A stretch of 6,171 bases of DNA from Anaerolineae bacterium (GTDB lineage: Bacteria > Chloroflexota > Anaerolineae > Promineifilales > Promineifilaceae), in contig JACSSI010000323.1 in NCBI GenBank assembly GCA_014879345.1, positions 1 to 6,171 of the forward strand. Reading direction: 5' to 3'. This document shows positions 1 to 6,007 of the stretch, piece after piece (position 1 is the stretch's first letter; each line of letters opens with the position of its first letter). Below the pieces are notes generated by a model. That model saw only the letters and a list, made by a program, of their open reading frames with translations. It ran no database searches and was not told where the DNA came from. Position numbers and translations under genes: made by a program.

Positions 1-134
1 CTTTTATCTGTTAAAGTTCTATAAGGTTTTTAGTTAAAGGTTTACATAATCTGTTTTTAAATAAGGTCTATAAAGGGCTATCCCGGTCAGATATTTTTGC
101 ATAGCGTATTACCTTTACAAACCAATTTGTGAGT

Positions 135-149
135 AGACCTGTCAGGTCT
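135..149. repeat. AGACCTG-T-CAGGTCT palindromic repeat, copy 1
   Basis: This is a perfect 7-bp inverted repeat around a single central T. The same core AGACCTGTCAGG recurs at 6008-6019, and its complement at 6054-6065, at the other end of the window. Both copies are intergenic and upstream of a gene. This looks like a dispersed genomic hairpin repeat; its function is unknown. Confidence 0.6.
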
Positions 150-174
150 CCAACAAAATTGAAAATTTTCCCCC

Positions 175-206
175 TTGACCTTAAACCCGACTAAAAGGTA
201 TACAAT
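175..206 (+). promoter_or_regulatory. Candidate metal-responsive MerR-family promoter/operator
   Basis: A -35-like TTGACC (175-180) and a -10-like TACAAT (201-206) are separated by 20 bp. This is longer than the usual 17 bp but typical of promoters activated by MerR-family metal sensors, which have 19-20 bp spacers. Between the elements lies a dyad, ACCTT (178-182) and AAGGT (195-199), which closely resembles the known arms of CueR-type operators. The next gene is a metal-exporting ATPase, the classic target of such regulators. No merR-type gene is in the window. An alternative reading uses TATACA (199-204) as -10 with an 18-bp spacer, giving an ordinary sigma70 promoter. The dyad arms are only 5 bp. 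Confidence 0.5.
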
Positions 207-216
207 CTTAGTCAGA

Positions 217-276
217 TAGTCTGGTAGTCGTTTAGTCAGATAGTCGAATAGTCACAGCGCTTCGACTACCAGACTA
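217..276 (+). repeat. 14-bp inverted repeat in the ATPase leader
   Basis: TAGTCTGGTAGTCG (217-230) and its exact reverse complement CGACTACCAGACTA (263-276) would form a 14-bp stem around a 32-nt loop. The left side also carries a 13-nt direct repeat TAGTCAGATAGTC (209-221 and 233-245). If transcription starts near 213, the stem lies at the 5' end of the ATPase mRNA. It could stabilise the transcript or act as an attenuator, or it may simply be a dispersed repeat element. Confidence 0.65.
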
Positions 277-298
277 AGCGACTAAGCGACTAAGCGAC
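275..298 (+). repeat. Three tandem TAAGCGAC octamers
   Basis: TAAGCGAC is repeated exactly at 275-282, 283-290 and 291-298, followed by degenerate TAAACAAC. It overlaps the right arm of the leader inverted repeat and ends about 10 nt before the Shine-Dalgarno of the ATPase gene. The octamers can pair in more than one register with the AGTC-rich words to the left, so alternative hairpins are possible. This type of array is prone to copy-number slippage. Confidence 0.75.
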
Positions 299-307
299 TA
301 AACAACT

Positions 308-312
308 AGGAG
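308..312 (+). promoter_or_regulatory. Shine-Dalgarno supporting a TTG start
   Basis: AGGAG lies 7 nt before TTG at 320. This site decides the start: the codons that follow encode the beginning of the metal-binding domain directly, and the next in-frame ATG (350) is the Met of GMDC, which would remove the first strand of the domain. Confidence 0.8.
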
Positions 313-319
313 ACTGCTT

Positions 320-2584
320 TTGACCGAACAAACCTATCACATCACCGGCATGGACTGTGCCGACTGCGCCCGCAGCCTGGAAAAAGGGGTGGGCAAACTG
401 GACGGCATCGACCTGTGCCAGATTAGCTTCACCACTGAAACCCTGCGCATCCAGGGCAATGTCGCGCCGGAAACCATCATCAAGCGCGTGCAAGAGATGG
501 GCTACGATGTCGCCGATCCGGACGAGGTGCAGGCGGATAAGTCTGATGACCAACCACCCGCCGGCTTTTTGCGCTATATGTGGTGGCGGCGTGATACACG
601 GGTGGCGCTGCTGGCCGTCCTGTTCATTTTGCCTGGAATGGTTTTTGAAGAGCTGCTGCCCGGGCTAGGCGTTGAACACATTATCATCGACATACTGTCA
701 ATAGTTGCTCTCGTCATCGCCGGGACGCCTATCTTTAAAAGCGCCTGGGCGTCCGTGCGCATCAACCACGACATCAACATCAACGTACTCATGTCGATTG
801 CGGCCATTGGAGCGGTGCTGATTGGCGCGTACACTGAGGCGGCAATGGTGATGGTGCTGTTTGTCATCGCGGAGGCTATAGAAGGGTATACCGCCGACCG
901 CGCCCGCCAAAACATTCGCGGGCTGATGGAACTGGCGCCCAACGAAGCCACTGTTCTGCGCCCCTGCATGGATTGTGTGGGGCATTTTGGCAAAGATGGT
1001 TACATAGGCGGCCCTTGCCCGTTTTGTGGCGTGGAAGAACAGCGCGTGCCGGTGACGACGTTGACAATTGGGGAAGCGATTATTGTAAAGCCAGGGGAAC
1101 GTGTGCCGATGGACGGCCGTTTACTGGCAGGCCAATCCGCAGTCAATCAGGCACCCATCACCGGGGAAAGTATTCCTGTTGAGAAAACAGTCGGAGACGA
1201 GTTGTTTGCGGGCAGCATCAACGGTCAAGGCACGCTCGAAATCGAAGTGACCCATCTGGCCGCCGACAATACCATCAGCCGCCTCATCAAAATGGTGGAA
1301 GAAGCGCAGGACAAACGCGCCCCCACGCAGCGATTTGTAGACCAGTTTGCCAAATATTACACGCCAGCCGTGGTGGTGGTAGCGGCGCTGGTCGCCATCG
1401 TGCCAGTTGTGTTTTTTGACCAGATGCTGGTCGATCCGGTTGATGCGACGGCGGGCTGGCTGTATCGGGCGTTGGCGCTGCTGGTGGTGGCTTGCCCCTG
1501 TGCGCTGGTCATTTCCACGCCAGTCAGCATTGTCAGCGCCATCAGCAATGGCGCACGGAATGGGGTCATTTTTAAGGGCGGCGCTCACCTGGAAGAATTG
1601 AGCCGTGTGAAAGCGATTGCTTTTGATAAAACAGGCACGCTAACCAAAGGTAAACCAGCGGTCGTTGCTGTTCAGTCGGCCAAATGCAGTCTGTCTGCCG
1701 CTGAAATGTGTGCCGATTGTGATGAGTTTCTGGCGCTTGCCAGTGCGGTGGAAAGGCGCAGCGAACATCCCATTGCCCAGGCGGTGGTGGCGAAGGCGGA
1801 AGATCAGGGGGTAAACGGCCGTTATGCTGCCGCTGAAAATGTGCAATCCTTGACGGGTAGAGGGGTAACGGGGATGGTAAACGGCCGTTCTGTCACCATT
1901 GGCAGCCATCTTTATTTTGCCGACCACACGGCACATGAGCGCCATTGCCAGGCGTTGGCCGACGCCGCCGCGCACGGCTACACCACCATGCTCGTCAGCC
2001 AGGATGGTGAATACCAGGGCTACCTGGCTGTGGCCGACACGGTGCGCCAGTCGAGCAAACAGGCCATCGCCGCACTCAAGGAACTGGGCATCGGCCATCT
2101 CGTCATGCTCACCGGCGACAACGAGGCCACCGCGCAAAAGGTGGGAGTAGACGTGGGTGTGACGGAGATACGCGCCAATTGTTTACCGGAAGATAAGGTA
2201 ACGGCCGTTGCCCAATTACGAGAGCAATACAACCATGTCGTCATGGTAGGGGATGGCATCAACGACGCCCCCGCCCTGGCCTCAGCCAATGTCGGTATTG
2301 CCATTGGCTCCACGGCACAAGCGATGGAAACGGCCGATGTGACCCTGATGCGCGATAGTCTGCTGCCACTGCCCTTCGCCATCAAATTGAGCCGCGCCAC
2401 GATGCGCGTCATTTGGGTCAATGTGGCCCTGGCACTCGGTCTCAAGTTTGCCTTCTTCTTGTTGGTGCTGGTGGGACTTGGCACGATGTGGATGGCGGTG
2501 CTGGCCGATATGGGCGTCTCACTGCTGGTGACGCTTAACGGGATGCGGCTCCTGCGCCAGCCTAAAATGCAATCAGACGGTTAG
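320..2584 (+). CDS. P1B-type heavy-metal (Zn/Cd/Pb) translocating ATPase
   Basis: A 754-residue inner-membrane pump of the ZntA/CadA type that uses ATP to export divalent soft metals. An N-terminal heavy-metal-associated domain (about 4-66) carries GMDCADC (C13, C16). Predicted membrane helices flank the actuator TGE (281-283). The ion-site CPC is C392-P-C394, the phosphorylation motif DKTGTLT is 436-442 (D436), the nucleotide-domain SEHP has H483, TGDN is 598-601 and GDGINDAP is 644-651. K709 and D730 (ADMG) in the last two helices match the P1B-2 Zn/Cd/Pb signature, not the copper one. Unusual features are a cysteine-rich insertion in the actuator domain (C216, C219, C233, C236) and another in the N-domain (C456, C464, C467). 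The start is TTG, supported by AGGAG at 308-312 with 7-nt spacing and a normal HMA-domain N-terminus. The gene converges on the expansin gene, and the metal-type promoter upstream fits its role. The exact metal is inferred. Confidence 0.95.
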   Translation: MTEQTYHITGMDCADCARSLEKGVGKLDGIDLCQISFTTETLRIQGNVAPETIIKRVQEMGYDVADPDEVQADKSDDQPPAGFLRYMWWRRDTRVALLAVLFILPGMVFEELLPGLGVEHIIIDILSIVALVIAGTPIFKSAWASVRINHDININVLMSIAAIGAVLIGAYTEAAMVMVLFVIAEAIEGYTADRARQNIRGLMELAPNEATVLRPCMDCVGHFGKDGYIGGPCPFCGVEEQRVPVTTLTIGEAIIVKPGERVPMDGRLLAGQSAVNQAPITGESIPVEKTVGDELFAGSINGQGTLEIEVTHLAADNTISRLIKMVEEAQDKRAPTQRFVDQFAKYYTPAVVVVAALVAIVPVVFFDQMLVDPVDATAGWLYRALALLVVACPCALVISTPVSIVSAISNGARNGVIFKGGAHLEELSRVKAIAFDKTGTLTKGKPAVVAVQSAKCSLSAAEMCADCDEFLALASAVERRSEHPIAQAVVAKAEDQGVNGRYAAAENVQSLTGRGVTGMVNGRSVTIGSHLYFADHTAHERHCQALADAAAHGYTTMLVSQDGEYQGYLAVADTVRQSSKQAIAALKELGIGHLVMLTGDNEATAQKVGVDVGVTEIRANCLPEDKVTAVAQLREQYNHVVMVGDGINDAPALASANVGIAIGSTAQAMETADVTLMRDSLLPLPFAIKLSRATMRVIWVNVALALGLKFAFFLLVLVGLGTMWMAVLADMGVSLLVTLNGMRLLRQPKMQSDG

Positions 2585-2593
2585 AACGTGGCG

Positions 2594-2626
2594 AGATTGG
2601 TTCAATCTTGGAGATTGAACCAATCT
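2594..2626. terminator. Perfect nested hairpin between convergent genes
   Basis: AGATTGGTTCAATCT (2594-2608), loop TGG, then the exact complement AGATTGAACCAATCT (2612-2626) give a 15-bp perfect stem. Each arm is itself a palindrome (AGATTG-N3-CAATCT), so the DNA or RNA could form one long hairpin or two short ones. It starts 9 nt after the ATPase stop and ends 15 nt before the expansin stop, the place for a bidirectional terminator. Neither side has a T-run, so classical intrinsic termination is uncertain, and it may be a dispersed repeat serving as a transcript end. Confidence 0.6.
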
Positions 2627-2641
2627 GAGAACAGGCGTGTG

Positions 2642-3394
2642 CTATGGCGGTGGAAACTGACCGCTGCCGTTAATCTCCACACCTGGAGCCGAATGGGGAA
2701 TGCCGCTGCTTATAATTTGGTTGCCCAAAACATCGGTGACCCGAAATGTGTAGGGGCCAGGCCCCATGCCAGGGTTCGGTTTGACAAAGTAATTGTATGT
2801 TGTTCTGGGAACTGTCTCGTAAGTGCCATTGCTTTTTAAATACTCAAATTTAGCAATGGGATTACGATGATTACGCACCTGAACGGCCGTCCACCATTGA
2901 TTGCTGCCCTGCTTAAACTCAAACCGAATTGGCCCAGCAATATTAGGGCTAACAACTTGCCAGGACATAGGCACACGCCCTAATGGAATGTCGTCAATGA
3001 GTGCAAAGGCTTGCGGACTCAAATCCAGGCTGCCAAACGCGCAGCCGGGACACATATCTACGATTCTGACAATAACGCTCCCTTTCCGCCCATCGACGCG
3101 CACATATGCGCCACAATAATTGGCGTTGCCAAATTGGGGATAATTCATGGCTGCTACCATCAGGTCATTTGGCGTAGCCGGGAAAAGACAAGCACCAGAA
3201 CCGTCAGCTTCAAAATAATAAGTAGCTTCACCTGAATAGACTGGACCAATCACTGGATCGCCTTTGTTTATGAGGGGGAGATAGGCTCGTGGGATCATGG
3301 CGTCGGCAACGGCCGTTTCCTGCCAACACATCACCCCAATCATCATTAAAACCATCACCAATAACAATACAACAATGCTGCGAAATTTTGTCAT
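2642..3394 (-). CDS. Secreted bacterial expansin (YoaJ/EXLX1-like)
   Basis: A 250-residue exported protein. Bacterial expansins loosen cellulose/hemicellulose networks without hydrolysis and act outside the cell. A positively charged start (MTKFR), a hydrophobic stretch (about 7-22) and a likely cleavage after AVA (residue 30) form a Sec signal peptide. The D1 double-psi barrel (about 53-148) shows GEATYY, IVDMCPGC and LDLSPQAF. D124 corresponds to the essential Asp of Bacillus EXLX1, and D113 to the other conserved acidic residue. The D2 carbohydrate-binding domain (CBM63-like, about 152-247) shows NQWWTAVQVRN with W167-W168 and YNYF with Y200, matching the cellulose-binding aromatic platform. 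Length and domain order are those of a complete two-domain expansin. Four mature cysteines (69, 94, 115, 118) may form disulfides. The ATG start is preceded by GAAGGAAG (complement of 3398-3405). The gene is transcribed alone, divergent from the DhaR-like gene. The natural substrate is unknown; plant, algal or bacterial wall polymers are possible. Confidence 0.92.
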   Translation of the reverse strand: MTKFRSIVVLLLVMVLMMIGVMCWQETAVADAMIPRAYLPLINKGDPVIGPVYSGEATYYFEADGSGACLFPATPNDLMVAAMNYPQFGNANYCGAYVRVDGRKGSVIVRIVDMCPGCAFGSLDLSPQAFALIDDIPLGRVPMSWQVVSPNIAGPIRFEFKQGSNQWWTAVQVRNHRNPIAKFEYLKSNGTYETVPRTTYNYFVKPNPGMGPGPYTFRVTDVLGNQIISSGIPHSAPGVEINGSGQFPPP

Positions 3395-3555
3395 ATTCTT
3401 CCTTCGCTCTAAAAATTTACCGGTTTTCTACAAACGAGTCGGATGAATGACAGCGATGTTAATGATGCAGATAGCCTGATCCTACACCTAAACCATTGAT
3501 CAAGCCACTGCCCCCATTGCCAAATCGCCCTTGTTTGAGATACCATGGCGGCATT

Positions 3556-5595
3556 ATGAAACCCACAGACTACCCCATTCGCCGCGATATATTAAAGCAA
3601 TTCTGGTTTTCCTTTATGAAAACAGGGCGGGTTGCGCCAACCGGCAATCTGGAACCAGACCCCGAAGTAGTGCGCTCCTGGCAGCGCTGTGCGCCACGAC
3701 TTGATCCCCGCCAGCCACCTCGTCGAGTCACCATGAAGGCGCAGGCGATGCAAACCATCCTCAAAACCCATGAAGAGTTGATGATGATGGCACGGCCGTT
3801 TTTGGAAGACATCTATCAATTTTTGGAAGGGGCTTACTGCGGCATCATCATCACAGACGGTGCTGGCTGCATTTTAGAGGTAGAAGGCGACATCGCCGGG
3901 GTACTCGTCGCACCTGACCCAACAACAACGCGGGGACGTTGGTCACAAACCCACCCTCTGATTATTGAAGAGTTGGCGTCCGGGCTGAAACAAGGCACCA
4001 TGTGGTCTGAGGGACATATGGGAACCAATGCCATCGGCCTGGCAATGCTAACCGCCATGCCTATCCAAGTTGTAGGCGCGGAACATTATTATGAAGCGTA
4101 CCATCCCTTTGCCAGCTCGGCAGCCCCTGTTCATGATGCCAACGGCCGTATCATTGGCATCATCAGCATCATTGAGCCGGTATTGGCAGTGACACGCCAC
4201 AGCTTATCGCTGGTGATGGCCGCCGCCCGTGCCATAAGCAACCAGTTGCAAGCAGAGCTATATCTACACGAGGCCAACCATCACTTATCTGAAGTCCGTA
4301 CCATCCTAGAAGTGATTCATGAAGGCATTATCACCTGGGACAAAAACGGCAAAATCAACCATGTCAACGCCTTGGCTGGCAAGATTCTCCAAATCAAACC
4401 CAACGCTATTTTAGGACGGCCGTTTCCAGAAGTGCTCCAATTCTCACCCAAACTGCAAATGGCGATTGACGCTCAGCAAGAACAACATGACGTAGAAACA
4501 TCCTTGGTCGCACTTGGGAAAGATGTAACTTGCTTGGTCAGTTTGCGCCCGGTGACGTATGGGGGTGGTAAGTCAGCCAGTTTTGTGGTGATGCTGCGTC
4601 CCATCGAGCAAGTGCGAAAATTGGTTCACCAACAAGTCGGCACAAAAGCGCTGCTGACCCTGGACGATATGCTCAACCAATCGGCGGCGATGCGCAGCGT
4701 GATGCGGCAGGCACGTACCTCCGCACGGGGTACAGCACCAGTTTTGCTGCATGGCGAAGGTGGTGTGGGCAAAAACCACCTGGCCCGCGCCATCCACAAT
4801 GACAGCGAGCGCCGGAACAACCCGTTTCTGGCACTCAACTGCCGCGCCATTCCCCACGAGCTGATGATTGCCGAGTTTTTAGGCCATGCACAGGACAATT
4901 ACAGTAACGGCCGTCCTAGTAAATTTGAACTGGCACATGGCGGCACACTGCTGCTAGATCAGGTGGAAAGTTTGTCGTTGGAAATGCAGTCCGCCCTGCT
5001 CCATATCATTGAAACGGGACATGTGATGCGCCTGGGCAGTTCGCGCCCCCTTCCCGTTGATGTGCGTATTATCGGCGCGACCACTGCTGATTTAGAAAAA
5101 CTAACGGCCGAGGGACATTTCATCTCACACCTTTACTATCGCTTTGGCGTATTTAATATCCACATTCCCCCGATGCGGGAACGACCCGAAGATATTCCCT
5201 TGCTAGCTGAACGCTTTTTGGCGCGTATTTCGGAACGGGACAATCTGGCGGCGTGGCTTGATGATGAGGCAACGGCCGTTCTCCGCCGCTATCCCTGGCC
5301 TGGCAATGTGCGTGAACTGGAGAGCACGCTGGAACGCGCCCTGCACCATAGCAAAGACAATACCATCCACGTTGCGGATCTGCCTGAAGTAATTCGTCAG
5401 GGACGGGTGGTTTCCAGCTCTCCTCATGCAGAACCGGTGTTAACGGCCGTTGAGGCCGAGCGTGAAGCCATCATCCGCGCCGGGTATGCTTATCAAGGAC
5501 AACTGACAGAAATGGCAAAGTCTCTGGGCATTGGCCGCACCACTTTATGGCGCAAAATGACCCGCTACAACCTCTCTTCAGAACAATTCAAATAA
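3556..5595 (+). CDS. dhaR: DhaR-type transcriptional activator (GAF-PAS-AAA+-Fis HTH)
   Basis: A 679-residue cytoplasmic regulator, by family the activator of dihydroxyacetone/glycerol genes. An AcoR-type GAF domain lies at about 75-235 (GTNAIGLA, then EAYHPFASSAAPV), a PAS domain at about 248-360, an AAA+ domain at about 372-605 and a Fis-type helix-turn-helix at about 650-671 (GIGRTTLWRKM). Walker A is GEGGVGK (400-406, K406). The GAFTGA loop that contacts sigma54 is absent: EFLGH at 440 runs through a short linker to KFEL at 456. Walker B reads LLLDQ (D468, Q469), so the usual catalytic Glu is Gln. E. coli DhaR has the same shortened loop and near-identical flanking words and C-terminus, and is known to work at a sigma70-type promoter and to respond to DhaK/DhaL. 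I chose ATG 3556; the frame extends to a TTG at 3496, but that codon has no Shine-Dalgarno and adds a proline-rich stretch. The ATG itself has only a weak GGCGG upstream. Paired palindromes and a promoter follow the stop, then glpF. Confidence 0.88.
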   Translation: MKPTDYPIRRDILKQFWFSFMKTGRVAPTGNLEPDPEVVRSWQRCAPRLDPRQPPRRVTMKAQAMQTILKTHEELMMMARPFLEDIYQFLEGAYCGIIITDGAGCILEVEGDIAGVLVAPDPTTTRGRWSQTHPLIIEELASGLKQGTMWSEGHMGTNAIGLAMLTAMPIQVVGAEHYYEAYHPFASSAAPVHDANGRIIGIISIIEPVLAVTRHSLSLVMAAARAISNQLQAELYLHEANHHLSEVRTILEVIHEGIITWDKNGKINHVNALAGKILQIKPNAILGRPFPEVLQFSPKLQMAIDAQQEQHDVETSLVALGKDVTCLVSLRPVTYGGGKSASFVVMLRPIEQVRKLVHQQVGTKALLTLDDMLNQSAAMRSVMRQARTSARGTAPVLLHGEGGVGKNHLARAIHNDSERRNNPFLALNCRAIPHELMIAEFLGHAQDNYSNGRPSKFELAHGGTLLLDQVESLSLEMQSALLHIIETGHVMRLGSSRPLPVDVRIIGATTADLEKLTAEGHFISHLYYRFGVFNIHIPPMRERPEDIPLLAERFLARISERDNLAAWLDDEATAVLRRYPWPGNVRELESTLERALHHSKDNTIHVADLPEVIRQGRVVSSSPHAEPVLTAVEAEREAIIRAGYAYQGQLTEMAKSLGIGRTTLWRKMTRYNLSSEQFK

Positions 5596-5599
5596 GCCC

Positions 5600-5614
5600 G
5601 TTTCACAGCGAAAC
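5600..5614. promoter_or_regulatory. Palindrome 1, candidate DhaR binding site
   Basis: GTTTC-N5-GAAAC, starting 5 bp after the dhaR stop. It repeats the arm sequence and N5 spacing of the palindrome at 5632-5646, with a center-to-center distance of 32 bp, about three helical turns. Two dimers would therefore lie on the same face of the DNA, as is usual for Fis-type HTH activators. Assignment to DhaR is inferred from position. Confidence 0.55.
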
Positions 5615-5630
5615 AAAAACCGAGTCAGGA

Positions 5631-5647
5631 TGTTTCATTCTGAAACA
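5631..5647. promoter_or_regulatory. Palindrome 2, candidate DhaR binding site
   Basis: TGTTTCA-TTC-TGAAACA is a perfect 7-bp inverted repeat sharing the GTTTC-N5-GAAAC core with palindrome 1. Its center lies about 58 bp upstream of the predicted transcription start of the promoter at 5663-5691, a normal distance for an activator that contacts sigma70 RNA polymerase. Confidence 0.6.
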
Positions 5648-5662
5648 ATATTGACGATCTCA

Positions 5663-5691
5663 TTGCGATTCCCCCCTTCGCCCCCTATAGT
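5663..5691 (+). promoter_or_regulatory. Sigma70-like promoter downstream of dhaR
   Basis: TTGCGA (5663-5668) and TATAGT (5686-5691) are separated by exactly 17 bp. The -10 matches consensus at 5 of 6 positions and the -35 at 4 of 6. The spacer is very C-rich. The weak -35 behind two palindromes fits an activated promoter. It points towards glpF about 400 nt away. I found no convincing -24/-12 sigma54 promoter, in agreement with the missing GAFTGA loop in the regulator. Confidence 0.5.
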
Positions 5692-5696
5692 ATGAC

Positions 5697-5990
5697 CTAT
5701 GTCCTGTACAAATAGGATAAATCAGGCGACTTCAAATTTGTAGATTTTAACCAATAGCCCTCACCAAGAGCCACTTGCCTGATTGAAAAGAAACGGCCGT
5801 TTTCGGCCAAATGTTCCGCAAGGAAGAGGAACAAATTCTCAAAAATCATCCCAGCGATCATCTCAACCACACTGTTATCTTTTTGATAGCAGTGTCTTAA
5901 GTTTATTTCCATGGAGCGTCCCAATGTTTCTGGAAAGGAGGCATAGTTTATCGCATTAACAGCAAGAGGAACCCCCAAAACCATTCTCAC
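5697..5990 (-). CDS. Doubtful small ORF, 97 codons, unrecognised
   Basis: An open frame from GTG at 5990 (ATG alternative at 5984) to TAG at 5697, predicting a 97-residue protein with a hydrophobic middle (about 43-57, MIAGMIFENLFLFLA). I do not recognise a family. For coding: nearly 100 codons without a stop in AT-richer sequence, and one ACGGCCGT copy that reads NGR, as inside known genes here. Against: no good Shine-Dalgarno, a strong stem-loop inside it, a frame closed upstream by the AGACCTG repeat, and an antisense position between the predicted DhaR promoter and glpF. It could be a gene, a decayed fragment or a chance frame in a long leader. Confidence 0.3.
   Translation of the reverse strand: MRMVLGVPLAVNAINYASFPETLGRSMEINLRHCYQKDNSVVEMIAGMIFENLFLFLAEHLAENGRFFSIRQVALGEGYWLKSTNLKSPDLSYLYRT
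5869..5895 (+). other. Strong stem-loop in the dhaR-glpF interval
   Basis: ACACTGTTATC (5869-5879), loop TTTTT, and GATAGCAGTGT (5885-5895) give an 11-bp stem with one G-U wobble in RNA. On the + strand it would lie about 170-200 nt into a transcript from the promoter at 5663-5691. The following sequence is T-rich (CTTAAGTTTATTT) but is not a clean T-run, so a terminator/attenuator role is only possible. Confidence 0.45.
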
Positions 5991-6007
5991 ATTGTAGACC
6001 GCGTTGC

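Larger units (their letters stand above)
1..319. other. AT-rich upstream intergenic region
   Basis: No frame on either strand stays open usefully here, and the + strand frames entering at base 1 all hit stops within about 36 bases. The region is clearly more AT-rich than the genes. It holds short repeated words (ATAAGGT at 21-27 and 61-67), a small inverted repeat ACAAA/TTTGT (117-130), the palindrome at 135-149, the promoter/operator at 175-206 and the repeat-rich leader at 209-298. I see no RNA gene in positions 1-130. Confidence 0.7.
1113..5800. repeat. Dispersed octamer palindrome ACGGCCGT, 13 copies
   Basis: Exact copies start at 1113, 1815, 1881, 2201, 2883, 3309, 3792, 4142, 4416, 4907, 5272, 5443 and 5793. 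Seven are extended to AACGGCCGTT (1815, 1881, 2201, 3309, 5272, 5443, 5793). Twelve lie inside confident genes and one in the doubtful ORF. All three reading phases are used, giving TAV, NGR/DGR or RPF in the proteins, so conservation is at the DNA level. The first 1112 bases have none. It resembles the HIP1 octamer of cyanobacteria in behaviour, not in sequence. Confidence 0.85.

Noticed and set aside
209..298. CRISPR-like array
   Set aside because: The repeats are 8-13 nt with no unique spacers of regular length, so this is a tandem/inverted repeat block.
1640..2137. 165-codon minus-strand open frame inside the ATPase gene
   Set aside because: It is fully antisense to a gene with all catalytic motifs intact, and its protein is rich in His, Arg and Gly as expected from a shadow frame. 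The minus-strand frames at 1121-1588 and 2020-2484 were rejected for the same reason.
2588..2839. 83-codon + strand frame just after the ATPase
   Set aside because: It runs over the hairpin and antisense to the expansin C-terminal domain, and shows no recognisable features.
3323..3328. Lipobox cysteine (C23) in the expansin leader
   Set aside because: The residues before it (GVM) do not fit a lipobox, whereas AVA at 28-30 is a good signal peptidase I site.
3496..3555. Upstream TTG start giving a 20-residue N-terminal extension of DhaR
   Set aside because: There is no Shine-Dalgarno before TTG, the extra residues are proline-rich and unlike the family, and an ATG follows at 3556. It remains possible.
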